DNA from: Baylisascaris procyonis
Lineage: Eukaryota; Nematoda; Chromadorea; Rhabditida; Ascarididae
Direction: 5' to 3'
Assembly (NCBI GenBank): GCA_037389465.1
Contig: JAZARR010000059.1
Coordinates: 7,029,001-7,093,000 of the forward strand
DNA: 64,000 bases
Position 1 is the first letter of the stretch, and every line of letters starts with the position of its first letter. The notes beneath the pieces are model-generated. The model was given only the letters and a program-made list of their open reading frames with translations, did no database searches and had not been told where the DNA came from. A program made the translations under genes and the position numbers. Positions 36,219 through 49,573 of the stretch are shown here, piece after piece.

Positions 36219-39200
36219 TCAATAAAGAGAATAGTCGACGTACCTCGGATGGCCGTTGGAGACACGTAAGCTATGATAGTTCCACCTACTGCAACCGGGA
36301 TTCTCGTTCGAACTAGCGGTATTCACCGAGGGCCTGTGATCAATGAGAGGTTTCAAAACAGCCTCCGAGATACGCCCGCTTGGGGTCGTACATAATTTCG
36401 AACGTTCATTTGCTAACTCACAGTCTGTTAGAACCCGCGGTCGACTCCTGCGACCTTGAAAAAGCAAAGTTGAGGAGATAACTTGACTTATAGAATGGGA
36501 CAAAATAAGTATATCTACTTAGAAAGCAAGTCTAGTGCCGCAAAGTGCGCATTTTTTTAGGATGCAAAATGGGGGGAATGAACTGACGAAACAAGCGGGA
36601 GGAATGATAAGGGAATTCACAATGCAATCTCGCTTTCGCAAAAAAAGCTGCTATAGAAAATCAACAAATGTTCCCAGCCGTCCACCAATCGGCCTCTCAG
36701 GACCAAATTTAAAATACGGGAAAATTTGGTCACTTATAAAGCAACGTAGACAAACAGTAGGGAGCGGTTTCTGGAACCTCATCTAAGAACTGGCCTGGGC
36801 ACTCCTATAAACCTCGTGAACTCGGTACAGTAGATCGTTAGATTGAAATATGCGAGTGGATGGACGGACGGACGTACTGTGTCCAGTTAGTCCTTTCGCG
36901 AAGTAAAAAGCAGTAATAATACGGTTACTATACTTTAGGAAGTAAACTTAACTAGTGAAAACATTTTGCAAGATAAGAGTAATTTTAGTGGGGAATGAAA
37001 ATGCTGAAAATCGACTGAATGATGTATTCACTTGGGAATCCTCATTCATGCAATATCCGCTGATCGTTTTCAAGGGTGCAAATTTACGAATCCGACTGAG
37101 GAGCACACCAAAACAATGCCTTTCGTCTTCACAATAAGTATGGAATTGTGGCAAGCAACTTTACATGAAATTGTCGCTAAAAATGTCACCTAAAAATGCG
37201 GGTGACGCAGTGCCTAAGGGCGACTTCTCTAACGTTTTATCAGAAACTCCATTCCTTCTTCTCTACCACCCCTATCTCCAATCTTTCTAATAAAATCACT
37301 CGAATATTTTTCTAGGAGACACTTCAACCTTTGAGCTGGAAAAGTTTTATTAACTTATGATTCGAATACAAATATCTGCAGAGGATATATAAAAGCATAG
37401 CATCGATAGGAAATACAATGTCGAATTTAAGCCACATCTAACCTGACAGTAGCTGCAACGATTAAGCGCATCGAAATCAACGTGGAAATGCTGAGTAGAA
37501 ATGAAAAAAAAAACAACAAATAAGTTGTTCAGCTAACCGGATATGAACCATCGACTCAAAAACGGCACAGCCGCAACAAAACGCTCGCGGAAAGCGTCAT
37601 TCATCCACGCGTACACAATTGGATTCCAGCACGTTGCCGTCATGCTAATAACATGTGCTGATAGAAATAAAAAGCTGAAGTAGGGTTTGATAGAGTTATC
37701 GAGATGCAGATCCCGGAGAATATTCCTAGAAAACTATTTGTTTTCCTTTTTCTGAAAACAGTGAAACTTGTCAGTATCCAGTAAGACCTCTGAACAAACG
37801 CTGCCGGAATAATGAAAAGCAGAAGTCTTAGCATATCATACTCTTATTTTGTTTCATATACGTGAGGCCCTCACTTATTTGATCATTGAGAGATGGAATT
37901 CACCATGACCTCCCACCACCTCCCTCCACCTAAACTCCCGCTCTGTAGGCAATCAAGAGAAGCCTCAGGTGGAAGCTGTTATCATTTTCCCATCCGCTTT
38001 ATGAAAGCGAAATAAAACAAAAGCGCTAAGATTGTATTAGAATCTAGTGTAATACGATTCTTGCGTAAGTTTTAGTCGAATAAATTGGAAAAACAATCGA
38101 CTTCCCTTAAAATGAGGACGAAAATTCTTATCGTATGCAAGAAAAACTTCAGTTTGAGCGCAACAATTGAAAGAAATTTCCTAAGTAATCAATGTTCTTA
38201 GCGACCTCATTTCATTTCTGTCAAAAACAGATTGCTTCGCCGCATGGCAAATAACCTCGAGCGAAAACGAAGATATTTCACAGTTAACGCAATGCGATGC
38301 GCAGTTTAAAGTTGTATTATACCCATCGTCGCTCAATTTAAACGCCATTTTCCTGCTCTATCATCTTTTAAAATAAGAGGACTGTAAAGGAAAATTGTGC
38401 ACTTCAACGTCATACATGAATCAAACGCATTCAAAGTCTATTAAGTCCGGTTAGTTGGAATAGGGGAAAGCCAAGATGATGCTTCATCAAAAATATTAAC
38501 CCCTCGGTGAAATTTCACAATTTTTTTTTAGTACGGATGGAAAAGGAAATGACGATCGTGGACGCAGCCGCGGAGAAACCGTAAACGTTACTGGAAAAGC
38601 CTGCTACAGCACGCTTGCAATGCAAAAAAAAAAACGAGAAAGGGAAATACAATAGAAACGGAAGCTCCTTCACCAATAAAATTAAAAAAAAAAACGCAAA
38701 CGACAGTCATTTACAAGAACAGAAACAATCATTTCAATAGAAATAATGAAATTCATTTGCAAGCAGTTTCATTATTACAATTCACTCTTCAACCAAAGGG
38801 GTAGAGGGAGAACTTACAGTAGGTTGAATGGGAACCAGCATATACCAAAAACGACGACCATTATAATTAACATTCTCAAAAGTCGTTTCCTTCGAGCATT
38901 TTCATACTCGGATTCCCTTTGTGAAACCATCGAATTGCGATTATTGAGAAAATTCCAAATTTGTATATAGCTAAAGCCAATTATGACGAAAGGCACAAGA
39001 AACTGAAATGAAGAGGAAAATCAGTGCACCGAACTTAAGCATTCGTCGATCTCATTTATCTATCATATGTCATTCCAATAGCGCTTTTCCGATTGCGAAC
39101 GAAATCTCAAATGGTCAATGAAATGCAATGGAATATGCTAGTTGCAGTGGGGAATTTAGAAAGAAATTTCGTATTGCAACGACATTATGAAGGCATTGAT

Positions 39201-42200
39201 GCGTGAGAAATGAATAATTATTTTTAGTTGGCATCCTGATCACGGAGATTTCTTAGTAAGTTGGAATATCGCTGCTATGCAGATCACATACCAGGCATGA
39301 ACATGTGGAACGCACTGCATCGCAATATCTACATAAAAGAAGAATGGAGAGAGGCGTGAGCACCTCTTATTCTACATTTTCACTAATTTGGAAAAAGTTT
39401 TGAACAATTTGTGCCCCATTCAAAATTATTGATGTCCTACAAGGAGTTTTTTGCTCAATGATCTTGCAATCACTCATCATTAGTGTTTTATAACCTTTTC
39501 AGCTCTAATGAAAGAACTTCGCATTAAAAAATTTAATGAAGAACTTGAGAGAAATCCCTTGAAAAGACACAAAGAACATCTGAATGGGCTGAAGTACTCA
39601 CAGTGCTATTTAAAAAAGCTGAGATAAAAACAATACTATCTGACTTAGCTTAGACCGTGACAGCATGACACAACATGGGAAGAGATAACATTTGTCTAAG
39701 CCCGAAGTAAGAGGACGAAACTGCTTTCTTGTCTTGAAAGCTATTGGAACAATTCAATCAAGCGCTTTGGGCACAGCATAATTCGCCTTAAAATAGCGCT
39801 TATAAGAAAATGTACCTGAAGCGCCATGACTATAACTCCATACATGCTTTTTAAATCCTCCATAGCCCAATCCTCTATGCATAGCCAAAACTCGCAAGGC
39901 CTTGGAATGTAAGTCATCCGCATATGAACGGCGTAAGGCATTACAAGTAAAAGAGATACAGTCCAAATAAGTGTAATTATTGCGATACAAACCTGAAAAC
40001 ACATGCTTTTGAGCGTGATTCACTTAGACCAGAAAAAAACTCGGCTCTCTCCTAAATTCATTGCTTCGAAAAGAAAAATGACGAAAATAGTCAAGCAATG
40101 AAACTGTGTTGCAGTATGCTTCCACAGCTTCTTCACTAAACCAATAAAAAGCGAAAGGAAGATGAAACACTAAGAAGCTTCTGCTGAAGACGGCGCAGTG
40201 TGATAAACCTATCAAATCTGAAAATCATATTCAATCGAACTATATCAGCACTTGGAAGGCTGCATTCCACATTTCCGTTCTGAACGACACTGTCACTAAC
40301 CCGAAAAGCAAAACCAAAATACTCTAGAAAGAAGGCAATGTAAACTTTACTGGCATGCTCATGTGGTCATTAACGTTTGGACTACTACTACTATGATGCA
40401 CGATCACGAAGTAGCGATCGATCGCAATTGCCATAAGAGTGAGTGTTGATATGAAGATGGATGTGCCCTGGAATAGCGGCAGCCCGTAACATAGCCATCC
40501 ACCCCAGATCCAGTGTCCCACATACGTATAGACCGGCGTTAACCATAACGAGCTGCAACACCCATATTATCAATGCTAGCTCTTTATTAGACGAGCTCAA
40601 TGTTAAATGAAATAACTAGACGTTAAACATGCCAGCTTTCATCACTATCAACAGAAGCACAATTCAAATCGCCAGCCGGCTTTCTTTTTGCAATTTTTTT
40701 TTAATATCTGTCCCATGCAGCAACATGCTTAATAGCTTTATTAAACTACATCCACCAGGGATCAATATCACCATTTTATGAGGCATCTAAGCGAAATACT
40801 CTTTCATTTTATGATATTAACATGGAGCGAATAGACAAATACGAAACCATATAAGGCAAATGAATATGAAATATGGACAGCAAGTTAAGCAAACCAATTT
40901 GAATCCAACCCTGTTTTTGGTTACATGGAGTCGTGAAGGCAAATGCGAAAGTGCATGACTGCGAGTAGACCAGCCGCTATAAATCAAGCAAGAATAGTGC
41001 GCCGTACATGGTAAGTTAAAGAAGGTCAGGAACATACAAGCAGATAAACGACTGCTTAGCATGGGTCGGAGGCTAGCTTGAGCAGAATTGGGATGGTATA
41101 AAAAGGATTGACGTCCTCATGTATTCGTTCCAGCTTCAAGGCCGTTCTTAAGGTCGAGTGGGCCTACATTTGGCCGTTGGAGTGCGTGACGTGATTAGTG
41201 GCATCGTGAAGTTCGCCCGAGTTCGGCTACGGGAACGTGCGGACGATCGAAGCCGTCGTTGTGAGTCAGCCCCTACTTGTTTATCACCTTGTTGTATAAA
41301 CATGATAAAATCATCGCCCTTATACCTGTGTTGCCTCGCAGTTACTCGATCTGCACGCTCTTTCGAGATGCGGTGACAAACAAGTGAGGGCTCCTTCACA
41401 ATGATGGCTTCGATCGTCGGCACGTTCCCGCAGTCAAACTCTGGTGAACTTCACACTGCTGCCAATCACGTCGCGCAATCCAACGGCCAAATGTAGGCTC
41501 ACTCGGACTCAAGACTAGTCTAGAAGCTAGAATGAATACATGGACAAATCAACCTCTTTTATATCTTCCCGATTCCGCCTTAGGCTAGCGCACGACACGT
41601 GCTGCGTAGCCGTTTGATCTGCCTGTAAGTTTTTGAGCTTCTTTGACTTACTTTGTATGGCGCACTATACCCGCCTAATACATAAATGATTGTTCTACTT
41701 TACATAACTAACGCACCGCATTGGTTCATTGGTTCAGCCCTTGCTGCCCCGTTTAATCAGACTAAAGTGATGTCTATCAACATTCTTCACTCATTCTCAT
41801 TCAGAATAATTGGAGCCAAGATGTGGAGGAATGAAAACGGTTAATAAAATGGTGGTAGAATTTTTGCTCTTATTGGGGGGTTAAAAGAGATATTATGACA
41901 CTTTAACTTCAGTGGAATAAATGCATAAATGAGTATTTCCAGCTCAAGCACCATTCAATGCGTTTAATGTTGAAAATGAGATTGCTTTCACGAGGCTTAC
42001 AATACGATATGGCCTACATACGAAGTAGACACTGGACATATTCACTATTGCAAAGCACGTCTTCGTCATCCAACATAACAAATAGTTTTTTTTTTCATTT
42101 TTTTAGATAAAAACTTTCTTCAAAAATATTTTTCTCGATCCAAGAAGATTTTATATACCATACGAAAATTCTCAAGCTCAGTTTCCCAAATCCCTTCGAA

Positions 42201-45200
42201 TTTTTCAAACCCTTTTTTTTCTCAGATAACGTCATGCTTCAGGAAGACGGAATGTGAACTTCAAAAAAGGAGCATGCGTGACGTGCATTTTGATGATTTT
42301 GATTTTACCCGCTGATTCAGAAGCCATGGAAACCGCACGAAACGTCTAAACCTTATATCAGTATAGAATAAGCCAATTCGATTCCAACTCACTGACGAGC
42401 GCTATGGACGGCAGTTCGATATCAATGAAACAGCACGGAATGAATAAACTTCTATGATCAATGCTGACTATTTGAATGATCTAATAAATGAGAATAAGTG
42501 GGGAAGCAATTTGTATTTAAGAGGAAAAAAGGAATCTAAGTGCAGTCAACGGAAAATGTGGAAAGCTCGTTCCTTGAGAGGCCCAAACTTCAACTCCAGC
42601 ACATACCTTAGCAGAAATGTGATAGAGAGTTCCTTCGCATGTACCTTAATCCGAGGTACCTGTCTCATTTCGATGTTATTTCTCCCAACCCCTTCATCCA
42701 GAAATTTCCTTGACTGAATTTTCTTCAACAAAGAACAAAGAAAGAAGTTCTTTGAGCGTGACTAAAGCAATAAATTTGTTCATGCAAAAGATCAAAAGTT
42801 CTCTTAGCCATTGGCAACATATCACGATAAAATATGGCTAGCGTCCTCATTGCCTCCCATTGCTAAGCGACTTTTATGTTTATTAGAATAGGAATTCTGA
42901 CCACCGGGGATCCATACAAACTCGCGCGCCGACCTCGCTTCAACAATTAGTCGTTTCAGAGCACTGAAAGCCTTGTTAGCATAGGTGTCGAAATGGAGTC
43001 CTCTCAGATCAGCGAATAGGGCGGAATCAACAGTTGAATAGAGGAGCAATCGACTATTCGACGGTTGAGGGCATTTGCAGGTGGGGTGCTACTTTCACAT
43101 AACAATTTCGAGGCAAGGTTTATCAGGAAGCAGGTATAATAAACTGTAAACTTCTAAAGTTTCCTCGGTCATCGAAAGTGGCGAGTGCTTCACAGTGTTG
43201 CTCATTTTTTTGCTGTTTTTTTTAAATTGTCACGCTTGTCAATCACATTATTGTGCAAATCGTCAGTTTTTGTGTAGACGCAACCTGTTAATACATTTGA
43301 TATTGTCCTCAACCATCAGACCATGCAATGTCACAAAAAGACAAGGAACTAAGCAACCGCATGTTCGAAATAACATAAAAGAGAGCACTTCCGAATGCAG
43401 GAAAAAAACAAATCCTGCTGATTAGAGTCAGTACAATCAAAGGTTAGAGGAAAGGGTGGAGGAAGACATATGGGAAAACCACAGTTTTGAGGAAAGAATG
43501 GAAAGAAATTTTGATGAGACGAAAATAAAGAATTTTTTTCGAAAGCTCACTGCAGAAAGAAAAAGTAATTGAAAGTAAGGGGAGTATTTAAATGCGCAGC
43601 AATTTGCTCGCCGCAAATCAAGCCACACACTAAATGAATGCGCACTTTAGTCCCCAAAGAATTTTATCTGCACAACGGCATTCGAAACAATGTATGGCTG
43701 CTCTGTGAGCGAGCTTTAAGACAGCCAGAGGCTATTAAAACGGTAGAGATTGCCCGCAAAAACTCTTATTCGCATATACAACCGCACTAGGCACTGTCAA
43801 CAAACTGAACATTACTGAGGATCATTAGTGCTTCATTTCCGCTCATTTTCTGCAACGGTTGACGCATTGCAAAACTACATCAAGAGATGATATTAAACGC
43901 TAAGTAAGCAATATTGGCATGTAAAGCAATACAGGTGTGAAATCGGCCTCCAATATACAGGGTAGGCGCAAAGAATATTCCGTTAATTAGCGTTCAGAAG
44001 ATGAGTGTTTATGCCGCAGCAAATGGATTTCAGTGAAAACGGCAGGCTTTTTTTTGTTTTAACAAAAGAAGATAATTCAATCCCCAACAAATGAAAAAAG
44101 CAAGGCTGTCTTCTTGGAACAAAAGCAGCAAGGATGAGCAGATATTTGCACCCTTAACTCGGGCTGCAAATGTCTGTGAGTCCTCTAAGCGATGAAGCAT
44201 GAGCATAAGAAAAAAATTCCAGCCTATATCTTCCCTCCTTGTTCTTAGTATAAATTTCATTCACATTCTTACTGAAACACTGGAATGTCGCTTTGACCTC
44301 TCTTGCATTGCTTCAGTGGGTAGGGCTGATTCCACTTTCGAAATGTTTCTGCATCTAAAAAATTTTTCCACAAATGGCCAACGATGGAATCGTGTGTTAC
44401 ATAGATGCCATCGTTTCTCATGTTAAAAATTCCGCAATTTAGAAGTACAAGAAATAGGCTTTAAATAGCACATTGCTATAAAGTAGGCGTCTGTAGAATT
44501 TCTCGGTTAAGAGTATAAATTTCACTTGCATTGTGAGTCAACTCATCCCATTGCCTTCTAAGAATATATCCGTCTAAATTTTCAAATTATAGATAGCACA
44601 GGATGCGGTTCCTGCTGCGGCGTCCACAAACAATTTCAAACGAAATTTACTTCGATCATGATCCCTGCTTATCGTTTCCTAAAGGAAGTAATTATTCCGA
44701 CATTTATAACAGTACATTCTAACTGCCAAGATGGCGCATTTGTTAATGGATATTCCACGAGAATAAACACTCGTTATATTGCACAGATGAATAAAATGAG
44801 TAAGGGAAATGTTAATATGCTTACGCTGCATGTCGACAAGCAATCATTTAATTTTAATGACGCCAAATGCATCATTGCTAATTAAAGTTGAATTGATTTC
44901 TTACATCGCTTCATTCCTTTGCAATCCACCTGCGCTTCTCAACAGCGCACCTCACATCCCTCGTGGCATTTGATGGACCAGCAACAGAATACCTTTCTTA
45001 TAAAACTGCCCCCTCCTCTCCCCTCTTTACTCTTCTCGTCCACAGAGAAAACTCACAGACTCCATTCGTCACTAACCGAATGGAATTAAGCCATTTACTT
45101 TTCGTTTATCGCATCGAGCTAATGTCAAATCACTGCTAAAAACGAAATGAATGACGAAAATAAAAACATTCATTAGCGGATGAAAGTGAATCAATAAGAG

Positions 45201-45633
45201 GAAAACTAACGTGAAGTTAACTAAAAGATCGGATATAGCCAAATTAGTTATAAAAATATTGGTGACCGTTTGCATCGTTTTATTGTTGATAACCACATAA
45301 ACAACAAGCGAGTTACCGGAAACAGCGAGGGTAAAAATCAGCATATAAGCGATGCCAAAAACAAGTCGAGTAATTATGAGATCTGTCAGTGCCTGAAAAT
45401 GTATACGAATGTATGAACATAAAACACACACTACTTATTTGATGGCAATTCGGCGATTGTAGAATAGCTGCGATAACTCTGCTCACCTCAAAGAGCCCAT
45501 AAATAGCCGGTTTGTGCCTGCATGTGATGAAGAAATTTACTTCAGTGAAGATGGGGCCTCTGCGAAAAAATTCGTTCACTGCGCCACCTTCGAAAGTATG
45601 AGTATCGTTTTTGGCAGTTAGAAATGGTGACAT
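36219..45633 (-). CDS. Class A peptide GPCR, neuropeptide Y/F-receptor-like
   Basis: Seven exons, 45633-45487, 45392-45211, 40552-40351, 39992-39816, 39002-38818, 37725-37538 and 36454-36219, total 1317 nt and code for 438 aa. Every junction keeps frame. Residues 1-49 are extracellular with an N-glycosylation site (NDT). TM1 has [11 protein letters not shown]2 LAISD followed by LWLTPVYTY, and TM3 starts at C131 and ends with DRY at 155-157. TM4 is followed by loop cysteines C210/C215, TM6 has CWFP at 291-294, and TM7 has NPIVY at 332-336. The third intracellular loop is short and basic ([12 protein letters not shown]); the 77-residue tail is Ser/Thr/Arg-rich. These features place it among peptide-activated rhodopsin-type receptors. 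The closest look is invertebrate NPY/F-like NPR receptors, but the ligand cannot be named. A four-Ser run follows DRYFVIVHH in loop 2. The last exon could also splice at 36243 (GTACGT), but the in-frame TGA at 36219 gives a simple end. Confidence 0.93.
40985..41672. mobile_element. Long fold-back (inverted-repeat) element in GPCR intron 2
   Basis: The left arm, about 40985-41288, is an imperfect reverse complement of the right arm, about 41372-41672, with a spacer of roughly 80 bp. Matching stations include ATAGTGCGCC, CAGAT-AAACG, CATGTATTC, GCCTACATTTGGCCGTTGGA, GGGAACGTGC and GACGATCGAAGCC, followed by ACTTGTTT-TCACC, in the same order on opposite strands. Similarity appears to fade outward and may continue to about 40950 and 41720. 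No transposase frame is visible; short ORFs across the arms are by-products. The structure fits a non-autonomous fold-back or MITE-like element. Target-site duplications were not identified. Confidence 0.78.
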
Positions 45634-47476
45634 TACAATGATGGTTAATTTGCTATGATCAGGGCTTCACCTGGCGAGAATGTAATGATCATTTTTCACC
45701 TTTCCTTTATGTAATGAGAAGCAATCTTCATCATGCAACACTTTTTGCAGTCATTTCTCAACTGTTTCTTTATCTACTACGTTATGCTTGCCCTCGAAAA
45801 TCCTCTTTCCCACCATTCACGTAGCCGTTATCGTTAGTGGGCACTGTAGCATTGGAAATTTCGAAATGCAGCTAATTCTTGGTGCATTATTAATATCCTA
45901 CAATCGTAACTCCGGTTTAGACTGCCTACCCTCTTTAGAACGAGGTACCCGTGAGCTGACGTCGACGCGAGAGCTGCAACGGTCACTTGTAAAGGATGCA
46001 GAACCACGTTAAGGAGCAAATCGAAATTTGGGATGCTGCAAAATTGGGGCTAGATCACTTTAACAGTGCAAATGTGTTCATGTACCTGCTGTTCACAAAG
46101 CAAAATAGAAAACTGCTGACAAACAGTACTACTAATTCACAGGTTGTAAGGGTCTATTGTCCCGCCACGTTTCTGCGTAAGGCGCACAATGCGATGTTCA
46201 TTAATACTCCTTAACAAGGGGCATTGTGCAGCATATAAAATTGCTATAGAAAGTCATTCGCCAAATATCCTGCTCTTTTTCCTAATCAAATCCACTCAAA
46301 AAGTGCAATGCTTTATTAGAGCGTTAAACTCACAAGGAAAGAAATTTTTGCAGTGAAGTCAAGCCAGAAAAATTGACTTTTTAAAGTGCGCAAAGGAATT
46401 CAGGAATAAATGCACCACTTCGACGAAAGAACGAGAATGAAAAGTGGAAGAGTGTAAATGAAATAAGCTATAAAAGTAAGATAGGTGGGAAATCACGGCG
46501 TTAATAGACCTTTCCGACCTTCGAGACAAAGAAATATGAGAAGTGCTAAGCCATTAACCTTTTGTTTAATGATAGGGAAGGCTTTTTAAACGCTGAATTT
46601 CAGTAAATTTAACGTCAATCCAAATTTAGAGAAATACAATAAGAAAAAATCTCGTTGAAATTTTATTGTTTCGTGAGAGTCACCATCAGACAGCATGACT
46701 TTGAGAATCAAATACAATATCATTACAGATGAACGAACGGATATTGGCCAACTGCAACTAGCAGAACGGAAGAAAATGATCGATTCATAAAAAAGTACTA
46801 GTATCACGATTAATAGTTCTTCCTGCCTTATATATGTGAGGAAGCTACAAAAGGAGAATCGGGGTTCGTCATTTGTGGCATTATAACGATGAAGGATATC
46901 CCATTAGAATGTTCAGATTTCGGAAGTATTCAGTACTTCAGTTTTTCTAAAGTTGATTTCAGATAAAAATAACCTTAGTGCCTGTGCAGTTGATGCCAAC
47001 GTCACGAGCGGTACTCGCTTCAGTAGCGCCAGCAAGCATATACGCACTTTCATTGATGCACATGCTGATCGTTGAATGGCGCTGCCACAGCGCACAGCTA
47101 GCTCTACGTTTGCTTTATGCGCTTCCACTTAGCGACCCTCTGTAATCCATACCTACAAAATCACCGGTAGTAACACAAGATGCAGCACCTAGCGTTAAAA
47201 TCTTTTGTATATATGTGTGACATTTTGGCATTCAAAATCAATATCAAATGAAAGAAGATAGAAAGTAGATTAACTAGAACGTAACAACATTAGCTATAGC
47301 AGAACTATTGAGATTCGAAATCAGAATAAAGTCAGTAACAGCAGTGCTTATGATAAAGGATGGAATGAAATGGGATGATGACATTCAAGAGCGAAAAATG
47401 AAGATGGTGTTAAAGGGGTGCAGTGACTACTAGATCGAAACAGAATAAGCCCCATAAGCGTCTCATCTCCGTGCAA
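45634..47476. other. Region upstream of the GPCR
   Basis: This must hold the GPCR promoter. No supported gene. Two weak coding-like stretches were noted: plus strand 45996-46142 (ATG, Asp/Phe/Leu-rich, ending near CAG|GTTGTAAGG) and minus strand about 47110-46975 (with SMCINESAYMLAG, ending at AAG|GTTATT). Neither connects to other exons. Confidence 0.35.
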
Positions 47477-47578
47477 GTTCAGCCGTTCAGTGGAGGTTCA
47501 ATCAGAGATGTGAAAATGTTGTGCGTCTTCGATACTCCGTATGCGAGTGCCGTAATAGTATTTTGTCGCAGCAAGTTT
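47477..47578. repeat. First copy of a 102-bp direct repeat with exon-like structure
   Basis: It matches 47783-47884 with a single base difference (CTTCGATACT versus CTTCAATACT). On the plus strand each copy contains an acceptor-like CCGTTCAG, then an 84-nt open stretch of 28 codons (WRFNQRCENVV..., with CECRN), then CAA|GTTT as a possible donor. The unit could be a duplicated exon or a simple recent duplication of non-coding DNA. Confidence 0.85.
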
Positions 47579-47782
47579 CTTGCGAGCCGGTGCTTTTTAG
47601 ACAATATGCTGCACCAAAGGACTGATCATCTACTATGGCGGCTTTCTCACTCAGAAAGGCGATCAGAAAGGTGATCATTTATTTGCTCATGTAAGAATCA
47701 GCCAGTTTCAGCAATATAGAAAGTATCGAAGGACAGACATTCAATAATATATATCTGTAGGGCGATAATAATCAATATTGTT

Positions 47783-47884
47783 GTTCAGCCGTTCAGTGGA
47801 GGTTCAATCAGAGATGTGAAAATGTTGTGCGTCTTCAATACTCCGTATGCGAGTGCCGTAATAGTATTTTGTCGCAGCAAGTTT
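47783..47884. repeat. Second copy of the 102-bp direct repeat
   Basis: It starts 306 bp downstream of the first copy and is 101/102 identical to it. Similarity stops sharply at both ends. The exon-like reading (acceptor, 28 codons, GTTTGT donor-like site) is kept, the one difference giving Gln for Arg. Confidence 0.85.
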
Positions 47885-48423
47885 GTGCGAACGATATGTT
47901 CCATACTGCAGAGCAGATCAACGGTAATTTAGCAATGCAGCAAACAAGGCGTTTCTTTAGACTGATTTAATTCTGTAATGTTCCCTCGGGGATATTGCTG
48001 CTTCGATAATGTAATACTTATTTATCTTCCTTGTTTAACACCCGCAGCGTTAGAACCGTAAAAGGTTTGTAGCTTTTTTTCCACTCCTTCAAAAGAAAAA
48101 ATCCCATTTTCTGTTCCCTCTAAATTTTGCAGCTGAACCCATATCAACGTTCCGGATACGTATTGTATACAATATGTACAAATTGTTTGCCGGTGGTTTG
48201 GAAATGCAATGGTCCCTGCATAATCCAGGTTTCGCTTTCATATTGTTCAAATAAATCTCGAGAAGTTCTCTGAGTGATCGAGACTTGGCAACTAGATATA
48301 TCGCATGGCATATGTTGGTTAATCTTCGTTTCTTCCAAACTTCTGCCGTGAATGTTTCCTAATACTGAATGGTTCAGTTTTGTTTGCAATTGGATGTAGA
48401 GGAAATTCGTCGTCTAGGCGTAG

Positions 48424-48663
48424 AACCGAATTATAATCTATAATGGCATTGACATTGTTGGAGCATTGCTTCAACAGCCTTCAACAGCCTTACAAGCTGC
48501 ATTTTACGTGCAATTGCTGCACAGGCGCATACAGCATTTCCGTAAGGTATATGTATTATACCCTCGTCCCAATGTGGATTATTGGTCGCAAGCATGGTCC
48601 CCTATACTACTGACGATACTTGAAAGCCCTTTTGCTCACAATATTTTGTCGTCGTACAGTTGA
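48424..48663 (+). CDS. Unassigned open frame, coding-like
   Basis: An open stretch of about 79 codons between stops, with no ATG at a convincing position. It includes LQQPSTALQAAFYVQLLHRR and FRK followed by GTATAT, a possible donor at 48557. A nine-base tandem duplication (CTTCAACAG) lies at its start. It might be an exon of a gene also using the 49464-49573 stretch, but the phases do not match directly. No family recognised. Confidence 0.18.
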   Translation, partial: NRIIIYNGIDIVGALLQQPSTALQAAFYVQLLHRRIQHFRKVYVLYPRPNVDYWSQAWSPILLTILESPFAHNILSSYS

Positions 48664-49463
48664 AAGCCTCTCATACTGCTTTAATTTTTTTTTCAAATTT
48701 CCGTGTTTTCAATGACGAACGAGTTTTGTTGATTTTGTTCATCAGAAATTGTCGCTGATTTTATTTTCCTCCGACTTATGTAAATTTCACTTTCAACACG
48801 TGATTTTCCCTGCTCACAGGAAGTAGGGTTTTAACATCAGCAATGTCAAAAGCGAACTGCAGCTGTCAAGAAAAATTTTCCTATAAAGCATCCATCAAGA
48901 CTGAACACGATTAAACGATCCATTATGGCCGTGCCTCCATTGCACATTTCATATCCTCATTCGCCTTCAGCGACATTGACAATGCGATGTTCCGAAGACA
49001 TTTTCGTTTCCATGACAGTAACACGTCGAAACAACAGGTTGACACCACATCGCCTACTTTTCGTTGCTAATGCTTAACATTTATACCAGAGAGGTTCACT
49101 GGGAGAAAACAATTGGAAAATACCTCGCTCAAGTTTGTTTAATATACACAACATACACAATTCCGTTATCAGTAGTTTATATAAGGCACAGCTGAATATA
49201 GCGGATACGCAGCAGTGTAGCGCGAGGTCTCTTATGAGAGAAAGTTTCGACTCAAGAAAGCAAACAATTGATGGAATAAGAAGGACATAATATACATATA
49301 TGGCTGTGCATGCCTGGGAGAAATTTTATTGCAACAATGTAAAATGCAGCAACAACTAAGCGCATGTTCAGATGGAGTTATCAACCACTTGGCTTCTTCC
49401 ACTTCTTGCTGTATATCCATTTCAGTGTCCACTCTCGGCTAAAATAACTGCCTTATTTTTCAG

Positions 49464-49573
49464 TCACTGCAAGTTACTCTGTGGAAATCTTCGAACATTT
49501 GATTGTTGTTGAGAAGATGGGAGCTTTCAAGTTGAGAAGACCAGGCACATATTCCCATCACATGCTGAAATGA
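49464..49573 (+). CDS. Possible terminal exon, gene not assembled
   Basis: A strong TATTTTTCAG acceptor is followed, in phase 1, by a frame reading TASYSVEIFEHLIVVEKMG and ending HHMLK before TGA. Composition looks coding, but I could not find a preceding exon with the right phase. No family is recognised. Confidence 0.25.

Noticed and set aside
39297..39331. Small exon-like stretch on the minus strand (TATGTAG acceptor, TG|GTATGT donor) between GPCR exons 4 and 5
   Set aside because: GPCR exons 4 and 5 join in phase 0 and complete TM5 (MALQ then [10 protein letters not shown]) without it; inserting it would break the frame.
42822..43049. Minus-strand 75-codon frame with a coding-like stretch ([20 protein letters not shown])
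   Set aside because: It lies inside GPCR intron 2, has no matching splice phase with neighbours and no recognised family; probably a repeat fragment or chance ORF.
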